Assembly: GCA_963971535.1 (NCBI GenBank)
Contig: OZ020592.1
Coordinates: 59,531,060-59,595,059, forward strand
Direction of reading: 5' to 3'
DNA from: Notolepis coatsorum
Lineage: Eukaryota > Chordata > Actinopteri > Aulopiformes > Paralepididae
Length of the DNA: 64,000 nt
Each line of letters begins with the position of its first letter. Position 1 is the stretch's first letter. The position numbers and the translations under genes are program-made. Positions 42,060 through 53,090 of the stretch are shown in pieces. A model generated the notes under the pieces. It was not told the origin of the DNA, did no database searches, and worked only from the letters and a program-made list of their open reading frames with translations.

Positions 42060-42621
42060 ATGGCTAAATTGAATATTTTAATTTGGAACGCAGGGGGTCT
42101 TAACGCCCCACACAAGCGTGCCAGTGTCCTTTGGTTATTGAAGAGAAGAAATATTGACATTGCTCTCCTTAGTGAGACGCATTTATTGGTGGGTGATGTG
42201 TCAAGGCTAGCAAATCGACAATATCACGTTATCTCCTCATCCTCAGCCGATGATAAGACGAAAGTAGTCGTCATAGTTACAAGACGTAACCTTGATATCA
42301 AAGTCCTGGATGTGTGGTCGGACACGGAGGGAAGGATTACTATAGCAAAAGTTGAGTTCTCTCATAGGAAGATGGCAATAATAGCATTGTATGCCCCTAA
42401 CACATTTGATTCAGCGTTCTATAATGCAATCACGAAGAATATGTTGGAACTTACTGGATACGCTCTCATTGTGGGTGGCGATTTTAATGCGTGCTGGGAT
42501 GCGGAGATGGATAGGTCCGGGTCCTCTGAAACAAGCGACCAAAAACGGTCCTCTAAGGCCCTCAGGATGTGGGCCCAGGACACGGGGCTCGCAGACCTAT
42601 GGCGCTTATCCAATCCCACCC
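42060..42621 (+). pseudogene. Tx1/L1-type LINE ORF2, endonuclease N-terminal part
   Basis: APE-type endonuclease that nicks the target. The start is MAKLNILIWNAGGLN (LNWNAGGLN-type start of Tx1/L1). SETHLL, the APE block, lies near 42175; GGDFNACWD lies near 42475. The frame is open to the point where a Rex1-like fragment enters (42622), in the middle of the endonuclease; it resumes at 43598 in the same frame. Confidence 0.9.
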
Positions 42622-43597
42622 ATTATAGGAGAGGACAGCAGGAGACACACACACCACTGATGATTAACAAGGCTACCGTGGACAGGGTGAGCAGCTTTAA
42701 GTACCTGGGGGTCCACATCTCAGAGGATCTGACATGGTCAACACACATAGACACAGTAGTAAAGAAAGCGAAGCAGCGCCTCTACCACCTGAGACAGTTA
42801 AGGAAGTTCAGAGTATCGGGGAAGATACTCCAGTCCTTCTACTCAGGAGCTGTAGAGAGCATCTTGACCAGAAACATCACTGCCTGGTATGGAAACAGCA
42901 CGGCACAGGACAAGAAGGCCCTACAGAGAGTGGTGCGCTCAGCCGAGCGTATCACGCACGGGTATTGCGCTACCTCCCCTGCAGGCTCTATACAACAAGA
43001 GGTGCAAATCCAGAGCCTGCAGGATAATGAAAGACCCCCACCACCCCAATAACAGCCTGTTCCAGCTGCTGAGGTCAGGCAGACGCCTGCGAACCCCAGC
43101 TACTAGGACGGAGAGGCTTAGGCTCAGCTTCTTCCCCCAGGGCATCAGAGCCTTGAACAATGAACATTGAGTGCCACAGAACACTGAACTATCCACACAC
43201 AAGCACACATGAGCACACACACGACACGCACACTGTGCACGCTCACACACTAGCAGCCACTTTAACACTTTAACAAGAGCGGGCACACACTCATGCCGCA
43301 CACACACACACACTTATGGCCAAGAGGAAAGGCCACTTTAAATTAGTATAACAACAGGAACAGTGTATTGCACTACTAAAGCTACCTAGCATGTCCTATA
43401 TGCTCTGTAAATAACTATGTACAGATACCGAGATGTCACACCATGTTACCTGTTACCTGTTTATTGCACAATGTTTTTTTTTATTGGATTCTATTATATG
43501 TTGTACCACTGTATTGCACATCGTCGCGGGCAAGACCACCCGCATTTCATTGTATACTTGTATGCCGTGACAAATAAAACTCTTGACTTGACTTGAC
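42622..43597 (+). mobile_element. Rex1/CR1-like LINE 3' fragment inserted in Tx1 ORF2
   Basis: 5'-truncated copy of the LINE at 3550-5825. It begins within the C-terminal RT region (YRRGQQETHTPLM), continues through FKYLGVHISEDLTW, and carries an insertion-type frameshift near 42955 (an extra CACG compared with 5197). It ends with the same CTTGACTTGAC tail. The Tx1 sequence matches directly across it, with a short ACCC overlap at the ends. Confidence 0.93.
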
Positions 43598-46562
43598 CCT
43601 CAAGGATTACTCTCACCTGTCAGCCAGACACAAAACCTTCTCTCGAATAGACTATGCATTCGCGTCCCCTAATATGTTTGATAGTTTCGACGTCTCATTG
43701 GTTCCCCTGGCTCTCTCGGACCACAAGGGGATTTTCCTTGTGGCAACCTTTGGCAGGCTCTCCACGAGAGCTCCCAGGTGGCGTTTTAACTCAACCTTAT
43801 TAAAGAACGATGATTTCTGTTCTGAGTTCAGGAGTAAACTAGCTGAATTCTTGCAGATCAATGTTGGCACGGTCGATGACCCCAGGGTCCTATGGAACGC
43901 ATTGAAAGGATTTATCAGGGGTCATGTCACACTTTTCGCCTCCAATTTGCGTAAATCCCGGTCAAAAAAACTAGAAGGACTGGAAACATTATATGCGGAC
44001 CTATACGCATCTTTGCAAACTAACTATAGTGAACGACTAAACACACAACGTAAGATAGTCAAGAAAGAAATAAACTCCATACTTAAACAACAGTCTGAGT
44101 TCTTGATACATAGGACAAGGCAAAATTACTACTTTCACGGCTCCAGGCCTAGCCATCTATTGGCAATGAAAATACGCTCGAATGATAATTTCTCGGATAT
44201 CCCCTCGATCAAGACGCGACAGGGTACAGTCACTACTGATTCGAAAAAGATCAACGACACTTTTAAAGAGTTTTACTCACAGTTATATAGCTCAGAGGTT
44301 AATCTCGACGACTCTAAATTTGAATCGTTCATTGGCGGGCTTGAGATACCCCACATTTCTGAGGAAGAGGCTAAGGAACTGGGGAAACCGATCACTCTTA
44401 TGGAACTAAGGGAGACGATTGCTGAAATGCAGAGGGGTAAGGCACCAGGCTGGGATGGTATTCCACCCGAGGTGTATTTAGCTTTCTGGGACCAACTGGG
44501 TCCATTGATGCTCGATATGATCAATTACGCTATCGAACAAGGGGAGTTCTCAAGAGATGTCAACATGGCGTTGATTTCTTTACTTCTCAAGAAGGACAAA
44601 GATCCCAATGATTGTGGTAGCTATAGGCCCTTGAGTCTTCTCGGGGCCGATTTAAAAGTGTTTGCCAAGGTGCTGGCCTGCCGCCTGCAGAGATTTATGA
44701 CGGTATTGGTACACTGCGATCAAACTGGTTTTATCCCGGGGCGCCTGGCTGCAGATAATCTTAGGAGGCTGTTGCATGTAGTCGATAACAGTAAAGACAA
44801 TACAGCATGTAGTCGATAACAGTAAAGACAATACAGCTCCGTCCACAGTTCTGTCTTTGGATGCCATGAAGGCGTTTGACAGACTAGAATGGTCATACCT
44901 GTGGAAGGTACTTGAGGTCATGGGTCTTGGAAAGAATTTTATTCATATGATTAAAGTCCTGTATGTCTCGCCGTCGGCAATGATACTGACAGGCAAAAAC
45001 TGTTCCACACTTTTCCCAGTCTCCAGATCTTCTAGACAGGGTTGTCCTCTGAGCCCAGGACTATTCGCGCTTTCCCTCGAACCATTGGCCCAATTTATTA
45101 GGCAATCGGAGGACATCGTCCCCATAATGATCAATAATACACCACACAAAATTGCTCTCTATGCGGATGACCTACTGATTTTTATGGATGACCCTTCCCG
45201 GTCGGCCACAAAATTATTGGGAATAATCGACGACTTTGGTAAATTGTCAGGCTTTAAGATTAACTGGAACAAATCAGCCTGCCTACCTCTTAATGAGCTG
45301 GCCAAGGCGGTGCGACTACCAGCTGATATCCCCATAGTGGAACATTTTAAATACTTAGGCATAGAGATATTCCCCACGCTGAGTCAAACTACTAAGTACA
45401 ACTTCACGGGTACTTATGATAAAATACGCCAGGATCTAGACAGATGGTCGTCCCTTCCTAACTCCTTACAAGCCCGAGCTTCCATAATCAAAATGAACGT
45501 CCTGCCTAGGATACATTTTGTTAGCTCAATGCTCCCCCTGCCCCCTCCAATAGACCACTGGCGCAAGGTACAATCGATGGTATCTAAGTTTATCTGGAAT
45601 AACAAACGCCCGAGAATCAAAAGAGCTACTACTCAACGTAGGAAACAAGATGGGGGCCTCGCAATCCCTGATTTTAAGCTTTATTTCTGGTCCTTTTCAC
45701 TGAGACCTCTGATGTGCTGGCTAGACCCTGTAGATGCTGTATCTTGGCGGCCTCCGTGCGTTTCAGGACTTAAGAGAATTTTATGATCTTCCAGGCGAGT
45801 CCTTCTTTCTTTACCTTCAACTAAGGTCAGCGCTGAGGGCCGCATGGCGTGCCGTGGGCTCAAGCTTTGCAACCACACCCCTTCCTCAGGCTCATAGTGG
45901 ACAGGACGACCTCCAGAGGGTTTGTCTCAGACTTTTATACGCTCTTAATTCAGTCCACGTATAAAAATGTATCGTTGGATAAAATCTGGCGTGTGGATAT
46001 CCCGGAGTTGGACCCCGAGTTTGAATGGGATGATGTTTGGGCAAATGTGGCATTGTCTTCCCGCAACCCCAATCACCAGCAAATTAATTTTAATTATATT
46101 CATAGGACCTATCTTACACCTAGGAAGCTATTTGCTATGGGACTGATAACCGACTCTCGGTGCACTTTGTGCTCTCAAAAGGCCACTGGCACTTATATGC
46201 ATATGTATTGGGATTGCCCACCAGTGGCCCGCTTCTGGAGGTCAATAGCGGACAAACTTTCAGATCTGTGTGGCTTAACTATCCCATTCACAGCTGTTAC
46301 GCTACTCCTGAACGATATAACAACACTACCCGCGTCCGTACAACTGAAAAGGGTTGTCCTAGCGGGCGTCACAGCGGCGAAGAAGCTAATAGCAATGAGA
46401 TGGAAGGAGCCTGAGAAGCTCACAGTGATTAACTGGTCCCTAACACTGTTGGATGTGATTTATCTTGAGATATCCACGGCGCGGGTGATTGGGGTGGGGC
46501 AGGCTGGGATTGACCTATGGTTCGCAGCAGCTGAGAAGGTCAGGACCGCCATGTGCGGCTGA
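43598..46562 (+). pseudogene. Tx1/L1-type LINE ORF2: endonuclease end, RT and C-terminal domain
   Basis: Second part of ORF2. It has the endonuclease end (RIDYAF; LSDHKGIF, about 43710), then the RT: KAPGWDGIPPEVY (about 44440), SYRPLSLLGADLK (about 44620), DQTGFIPGR (about 44718), DAMKAFDRLEW (about 44860), SRQGCPLSPGLF (about 45030) and the catalytic LYADDLLIFM (about 45157). A cysteine/histidine C-terminal motif, CTLCSQKATGTYMHMYWDC, lies near 46160-46215. It is broken twice: a 31-bp tandem duplication at about 44775-44836 causes a stop at 44819, and further frame changes lie around 45735-45930. The stop is at 46560-46562. All domains are present, but this copy is inactive. Confidence 0.92.
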
Positions 46563-46940
46563 GCGGGGTTGGGGTGCTTGTTCGGGGGAGTCCGGCGGTC
46601 TCGTGGGAGGGGGAGGAGGAAATGTCTTGTCTGTCTTGTCTTTTGTGATGTCTTGAATTTAACTAGGGATTTTATTGGGGGGCAGCTATTTAGCTAGTTC
46701 TTCGCTATTTGGTCATCTATTAGATAGTACCCCTGGAATTTTGAATTTAAAATTTAAAAAGGTTGAACTCTGTTTTCTTTTCTTTTTGTCTTTATAATTT
46801 ATAAATTGTTATATTCTGTATTATTATTGTTTTTGTTATTTTCCTGTGAAGTTCTGTGTATTGTGATTGTGATTAATGTGTTGTCTTGTTTCATGTAAGT
46901 AATAATAAAAAAAATTTGATAAAAAAAAAAAAAAAAAATT
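46563..46940 (+). other. Tx1-type LINE 3' UTR and A-rich end
   Basis: Short 3' UTR ending in AATAATAAAAAAAATTTG and an A-run to about 46938, the presumed 3' end of the LINE. Confidence 0.7.
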
Positions 46941-47211
46941 GGGAGAGGAAATGGTATAAAGGGGAAATGCAGATTTGCACCTTAGAACACTTAGTCAAGA
47001 GTTAGTTTTTCGATTTCATTATGAGGGATAAGTATAGTTGTTAATTTACAGAAGGTTATTGAGTTTGGCGTGAGTTATAAAAATAAATACTATATGTAGG
47101 CCTATAGTAAAAAGAAAAAAAAAAGAAAAAAATCTCAAAACATACAGTATAAGTTAATGTGGGAAAAAAAGTGTTTTGTGTTAAGATTTTATACTGGGTC
47201 CAGCTGTACTA
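46941..47211. other. Unclassified AT-rich sequence
   Basis: No feature recognised; A-rich runs near 47110-47135. Confidence 0.4.
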
Positions 47212-48545
47212 CATTTAAATTTACATTTAGTCATTTACCTGACGCTTTTATCCAAAGCGACTTACAAGTTCTGTACGACAAGTCATCAGGAAGGGCACAA
47301 CTCTATCAGCTGAGTACAGTGTAGGTTAGTATATTAGGACAAATGCTTGACAGTAAGGTTAGTTAGGGTTAGATTTTTAATTTATTTTTCATTTCAGATA
47401 ATGGTTGAAGAAGTGTGTCTTTAGTCGACGGCGAAAGATTGGACGGGTTCCGGCTGTCCTAACTGTGGTGGGCAGTTCGTTCCACCATTGTGGGGCAAGG
47501 ACTGAGAAAAGGCGGCTTCTCCTTGATGACCCTCCCGGAGCTCGGATAGGAGTGGGTCTGAGACGGCCAGAAGATGCAGAGTGTAGGGGTCTTGTGGGTG
47601 TGTAGTTAGAGACCATTGGCCGGAGGTAGGCGGGAGCGGTTCCCTTTGCTGCACGGTATGCCAGGTCGAGGGCCTTGAAGGGGATTCGTGCGGCAATGGG
47701 GAGCCAGTGCAGGTCCCTAAGAAGTGGGGTGACATGGGCTGACTTCGGTAGGTTTGAGATCAGGCGGGCCGCTGCGTTCTGAATGAGTTGAAGAGGCTTG
47801 GTGGCAGTGGGAGCCGGCCAGCAAGCAGTGCGTTGCAGTAGTTGAGGTGGGAGATGACTGTTGATTGGATGAGGAGTTGGGTGGCTTCTTTTGTCAGGAA
47901 GGGGCGGATCCTTCTGACGTTGCTCAGGAGGAATCTGCAGGTTCTGGTTGGCGCTGCGATGTGCGCGGATAAGTTCAACTGGTCGTCGAGGACAACACCA
48001 AGGTTCTTCAACACCGGTCGGGGACGCGGTCACAGCTGCATTCTTGACTGTGATGGAAAGGTCGGTCAGCGGGGAGGATTTGGCCGGTAGGTGGAGCAAT
48101 TCTGTTTTGCTTAGGTTCAGTTTGAGGTGGTTGGTCGTCATCCAGGCGGAGATGTCGGACAGACAGGCAGAGATCCGCTCAGAGACGTGGATATCTGAGG
48201 GAGGGAAGGAGAGGAAGAGTTGAGTATCATCAGCATAGCAATGATAGGAGAAGGCATGAGACGTGATAATGTTACCCAGAGATTTAGTGTAGAGGGAGAA
48301 GAGAAGGGGTCCTAGGACCGAGCCCTGGGGGACACCCGTCTGCAGGGGGCGGGTGGCCGACAGGGTCCCTCTCCATGATACTTGGTAGGAGCGGTCATTG
48401 AGGTATGATGTTAGCCATGTCAGCGCAGAGCCAGCCACTCCCATTCCTGCGAGGGACGCGAGGAGGATCTGATGGTTGACTGTGTCGAAGGCTGCAGATA
48501 GATCTAGGAGAATCAGGACAGAGAGGCCTTTCACTTTTGCTAAGA
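47212..48545 (-). pseudogene. L2-type LINE, 5'-truncated copy
   Basis: Minus strand. RT blocks are [11 protein letters not shown] (about 48510), [13 protein letters not shown] (about 48330) and the catalytic YADDTQLFLS (about 48240). The C-terminal region is shared with the fragment in the ERV gag (HLKLNLSKTELLHLP, LHWLPIAAR, RRRLKTHFFNHYL). Two nearby indels put about 65 codons (around 48010-47815) in another frame before the right frame returns, so a 400-codon frame looks open but encodes a scrambled segment. The 3' end has the TTTGGATAAAAGCGTC-type tail at 47240-47270. Confidence 0.9.
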
Positions 48546-48731
48546 AAGCCTGTAATCTGTAAGCCTGTAAACAGGTGACATTACCTTCCATGTGTAGAGG
48601 GTGTTCCCTGACCCTGTAACTAGGTCAAAGTTCAAAATGCACCACTGTGTAAACGAGCACATGGGCACCAGTAGAAAAATCACAGATGATATGGTTTTGG
48701 TACATCTTGGTCGACTGCCCCCTCTACCGTC
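48546..48731. other. Unclassified spacer
   Basis: Nothing recognised. Confidence 0.4.
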
Positions 48732-49023
48732 CATTGGTTCTCAAAATGGGGTCCTTGAGGTGGTCCCAGGGGATCAAGCTAGTTTAATAAACTATTATCA
48801 CAATAGTTTAATTTCACTAATAATTTCTTCACTAGAAGTTAGCACAATGAAAGAATGTATACAAATTACTTTTCCGATTGTTTTCATTCTCCACTGTTAT
48901 CTCTCCACACCTATTGTGGAATTCTCAACTAAATCATATTGAACAACAAATATCTTGGGGATCCCTGGGACAAGATACCTGTTGATGTGGGGATCCTTGA
49001 CTCCTTAAATTTGAAAACCACTG
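48732..49023. mobile_element. hAT-type MITE, degenerate
   Basis: The ends CATTGGTTCTCAAAATGG and (reverse complement) CAGTGGTTTTCAAATTT resemble the CAGTGGTTCTCAA termini common in hAT/Charlie-type MITEs. No clean 8-bp TSD was found. Confidence 0.55.
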
Positions 49024-49239
49024 GGTCCATTAATTGGTTGGTTAGATGTCCACAATTATCCAAGTCAAGCATTTCTTTGAATGCTGTCTTGATGCTGAAT
49101 TAGTTATATATTGAAAAAGTAAGTAAGTATATATCTCTAGTAAGAATTACATTTAAAGAGGTCCTTCTGCATGATTGTATGTGGCAAAAACAACTCTACA
49201 GATTTGTCAATTAAATCAAATAGAGGCCTTGCACAGAAT

Positions 49240-50420
49240 GGTCAGTGAAGTCCACGACCACAACACCAGAGGGAGTTCCACAAATCATGTGCAACCCAGA
49301 TTAGACTCAAACAAGGGACTAAACACGTTTCGCAACTACAGTATGCCACAATAATGTGGAACGCCCTACCCACCCCTTCAAAACCGCTCTCAAAGAGCAC
49401 CTACGGGTGGCTGCAATTAGAAACTGGCCCCGGTAAATGCCAAAATCCCCCCCCCCCAATGTAGTTTCTTCCCCTTCAGATGTATATATTTTTTTTTTGT
49501 ATTTTATTTTTTTATTATTTTTTAAACAAACATATAAACAAACATGACAACACACAATAAGATATACAAGCATTAATTGTCAGGGCACATCCAATGAGAT
49601 CACATTTTAGTTAGTTGTCTTATATAAGATATAACCCTAATACCTGTTATCTAAAAAAAACCTACACACATATGCTCAGCTCGAACCCCCCCCTCCCGGA
49701 CCCCACCTTGAGAAGTACCTCCACTAACCCTCGCACCTAACCAGACACTACCATTATAAGCTAGCTTTTATTCTCTCCACCACTTCTAACCACATTGACA
49801 TTTTGGATTCATTGAGACCCAGAATTCTTGCTGTAGATATTTCATGGTAAATTACATCGAGATATGTAAGAAACCAAACTTTACGGCACATTTTTTCCGG
49901 TTGAAACCAGCGTGATGCGATCAGCTTTTTGGCTACTGTGATACCCGATAAAACCAATCTCTTTAGCTGTGGATTCACTGCAAACTCAAAAACATCATTC
50001 AATAATAATACCGAGGGGTGTACAGGTATATTCCAAGATACGAGTTTTGATATTTGTTGGGTCACATCTTTCCAGAATGCCTTAACTGGTGAGCAGTCCC
50101 AATACATGTGCATAAATGTCCCTTCGTCCCCATTTGCACATTGGGTGCATTTGGAATCTTGTTTAAGCCCCATTCGGCACAGTCTTATAGGAGTCAAGTA
50201 TGTATATATTTTTTATGATCTCTTTTTCTTACACAGTACTGTATATTTGTATGTCTTGTATGTCATAAATGTCTTGATGAATTGAAAATGGAGGACCCTT
50301 ATGTAAACTAGACGAAAGTATTTTTCTGGTCTGCATCCTCTTAGCAGTTTTTTGTATTGCGCCGTACTGTATTGTACCCATTCTGTAATCTGTTAATAAA
50401 GTTTTCAATCAATCAATCAA
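49240..50420 (+). mobile_element. LINE family X 3' end, split by a Tx1 fragment
   Basis: The coding remnant HNTRGSSTNHVQ-like and WNALPTP (about 49240-49400) is followed by the 3' UTR, which resumes at 50215 and ends AATAAAGTTTTCAATCAATC. The same 3' UTR is at 10250-10542 (inverted), and the coding end is at 16500 and 19394. Confidence 0.8.
49495..50199 (-). pseudogene. Tx1-type LINE 3' fragment with 15-bp TSD
   Basis: The minus strand encodes the C-terminal 147 residues of a Tx1-type ORF2 (50197-49754), including CTQCANGDEGTFMHMYWDC, parallel to the motif at 46160 in the larger copy. A 3' UTR and A-rich end lie next to 49495. Both flanks carry ATGTATATATTTTTT (49480-49494, 50200-50214), showing insertion into the family-X LINE 3' UTR by target-primed reverse transcription. 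The two Tx1 copies differ clearly in sequence, so they are from different subfamilies. Confidence 0.9.
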
Positions 50421-50717
50421 TGTTGTTCTCTTCTTCCAGTATGGCTGCCTGTAACCACTTTCAAACAAAAATGCCCAATTTCTGTGCAGTGTACAGTAGG
50501 TAAAACACTGGAAAAGCATATTACTATTCTACTGTGACTTGTTTACAAAGATCCAGTAATAACACACCAACTTATTATGTTTTAGTTGACATATTTCTCA
50601 TATATCAACATATAGCAACCGTTGTTTTGCACATAGCAACCGCTCTCTTCCATTGCCATCTACAAAAGAATGGTTGCTATGTTACAGGCAGCCATGCTGA
50701 AAGAAAGAGAACTACAC
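50421..50717. mobile_element. MITE with 36-bp TIRs, Harbinger-like
   Basis: The left end TGTTGTTCTCTTCTTCCAG and right end (reverse complement TGTAGTTCTCTTTCTTTCAG) both continue through ATGGCTGCCTGTAAC. The 3-bp CAA flanks both sides, compatible with PIF/Harbinger, but three bases give weak support. Confidence 0.75.
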
Positions 50718-50753
50718 AAAATTCTGTGCAAGGCCTTTACTGATTAGTTGACA

Positions 50754-51602
50754 AAATCCATGACCATTAATTGACTTTGTAATTCCTGCTTTGTAAAATC
50801 TGATGACATGGATGCATATAAAAATGACACTTTGGATGAAATACTTGACACATGACAAGCCTTTGCATAAAGTATTTTTTACTATACAGTCAATGTATTT
50901 TTACTATACAGTCAGTATTTTTACAGTATTTGGAAGGAAGAGGTCACAATATTGATACCGTTTGATGGACTGGACACCGATAAGATTCCCAGAGGACACT
51001 TTGATATTGACACAATTACACATTGGACAGGTTAACTTTAGTAAAGGCTGAATCGGAACGGTGACAGATGTAACCAGAAAAGTTACAGTTGTAACCATAC
51101 TAGCTGTAATCATGGTGGTTGAAACCATGGTAGAAGTCCCACTTTCACATGCTTACTGCACTGTACTTACGCTACCCCCAAGAGGAATGTACACTGAAAT
51201 GTACATACACACACACACACACAATCATCATTATCAAAGGCACCTTGCAAACGGCTGTAATTTCAATGTGGTGGCTCAGAGTGGTACAGGAATGCCACAG
51301 TATGGTGTGCAAGGCTCTCTCACTCTCACACACACACACACACACAAAGGGGAAGGCAGAAGACATGAACAGAAAGTAGTACATCTTAGAGACGTACACT
51401 CACAATGCAAAATGGTGATATAGAGGCAGGAAGGAGGGAAAGTCATGATTACACATAGGCTACAGCGTAAAGCCTGAGCATTAAGACAGCAAGCTGAAGT
51501 TGGTCTCTTTTGGCCGGGTTAACATGGGAGGCCAATAACGACTCCGAAGCAAAAGCGTACAGTCTGCTCTTTAGCCTCATATTCATCTGTTACACTGTAG
51601 AT
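50754..51602. other. Unclassified sequence with two short CA runs
   Basis: CA microsatellites at 51209-51224 and 51328-51346. No coding region recognised. Confidence 0.45.
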
Positions 51603-51863
51603 CAGTGGTTCTCATCTTTTCTAGTTCACAACCTCAACAGAGGGACTATTCACAACCCCCATAAACACCTTCAAGCATAGACAGAATGGTGAACTTTATC
51701 ATTTGTATTTTCCCTTATTCAGGCTATTTAACTTGATTAATAATCAGCGGAGGGCTTTAAACTTAAAACTTTTTATATCACAACAGAAACACACCTACAG
51801 TGTACACTGTACAAAATATCGTAATTTCAATGACACATTTGATCTCCTGGTTGAGAACCACTG
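51603..51863. mobile_element. hAT/Charlie-type MITE
   Basis: Ends CAGTGGTTCTCATC and (reverse complement) CAGTGGTTCTCAACC. The flanking octamers (CTGTAGAT, TTGTACAC) match at only 5 of 8 positions, so the TSD has decayed. Interior non-coding. Confidence 0.7.
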
Positions 51864-52326
51864 TTGTACACGATTCAAGAGCATAAAAATATCACTTTAG
51901 TTAACCAGGCCTGCTTTGACTGTAGACACACAAAGGCATCCAATGGAACCACAGTAGAGGAAAATCAAACAAAACAATTCTAACAAAAATGTCAATGAAG
52001 AATTAACTCGCAGGCTTAAACGGCCAGGTACTGAGCCGCTATTCCGCCTTATGGGACTCGTCAAACAGCAGTTTTAAGTGATGAGATTTCAAAGCACACA
52101 AGGTGAGGGGTTAAGAACAAAATCAAGGCGTGATCACAGATGCACAGAAAAGGCATAACATAAGACCCCACAGCCGCGGTTGTTAGACTATGGGAACCAA
52201 ATAAAATTAAAATGAGAACTAGGTGAAAAACATGGAACGATTTCATTCGAGTAAGAATGACTTATTTCAAGGATTTTCAAGGACAACAGACACATTCGAT
52301 TCCGAGGTGTGTGGCCAGCAATACAA
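51864..52326. other. Unclassified sequence
   Basis: No gene or repeat recognised. Confidence 0.4.
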
Positions 52327-52336
52327 ACCTACCCCC

Positions 52337-52818
52337 AGCGGCTGGGTGGCGCAGTGGACATTGCGCTTGTCACCAACGCAAGAGACACCGGGTTCGAATC
52401 CGGCTGTCGGCGTTGCCTCCGGCTTGGGCCGGCCGTCATACTAACTCAATTGGCAGAGTTAGCGGGTGGGAAGTCAAAGGGTGGTAGTCTGGTCGTTGTG
52501 AACAGCGACTCCTACAGGTCGGTTGGGGCACCTGCACAGCAAAGTCAGGAAAATGGCGGGGGCAGTGTGAGCCTCCTACACGTTACTCCTCGCCAAAATG
52601 AGTCCACGCTGGCAGGTGAAAAGATGTGACAGGCTGCCTCCACATGTATCGGAGGGGACATGTGATGCAAGGCTTCTATCCTCCCTACAACCGGCCAGTG
52701 GGGGGCATATGCAAGCAACGATCAGGACAGGACAGGGAGAATTGGCACCAGAGGTAAATTGGGATGGGGAGAAAAATCACAGAAAAAGGCGGAGAAAAAA
52801 GTAGATAAAAAAATAAAT
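52337..52818 (+). mobile_element. tRNA-derived SINE, copy 4
   Basis: Flanked by ACCTACCCCC (52327-52336, 52819-52828). It has the best preserved head of the family: GCGGCTGGGTGGCGCAGTGG (A box) and GGGTTCGAATCC (perfect B box). The body GAACAGCGACTCCTACAGG, GGCAGGTGAAAAGATGTG is followed by an A-rich tail. Confidence 0.93.
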
Positions 52819-52828
52819 ACCTACCCCC

Positions 52829-53090
52829 CCCCCACAATATTACAGATTCTAGGTTTTTAAGTGCAGGTACAGGCTGGTGGGTATACAGTGAGAACGGGAT
52901 GAAGGGGGGGGGGGGGGTAATTCTTCTTTTTGCTAAAATATAAGTGCTGATTTTATATACTGTATGTAGGTTTAAGTTTTAGCTCTCTGGTTTCTGGCTT
53001 TGGGAGAATTGTTCATTGAATTTCCTTGGTGCCTTTTGACCATTTCATCCCAGATTTAGTCATTATGCCAATTCCCTCCTGGTTGTAGCA
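52829..53090. other. Unclassified sequence with C and G runs
   Basis: G-tract at 52903-52918; nothing else recognised. Confidence 0.4.

Larger units (their letters stand above)
49206..50753. repeat. Inverted repeat pair enclosing LINE 3' end and MITE
   Basis: Left arm 49206-49239 and right arm 50722-50753 share AGGCCTTGCACAGAAT exactly and a looser GTCAAYTAA part. They enclose a family-X LINE 3' end and a MITE, so they may be the ends of an older element. Not classified. Confidence 0.5.
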
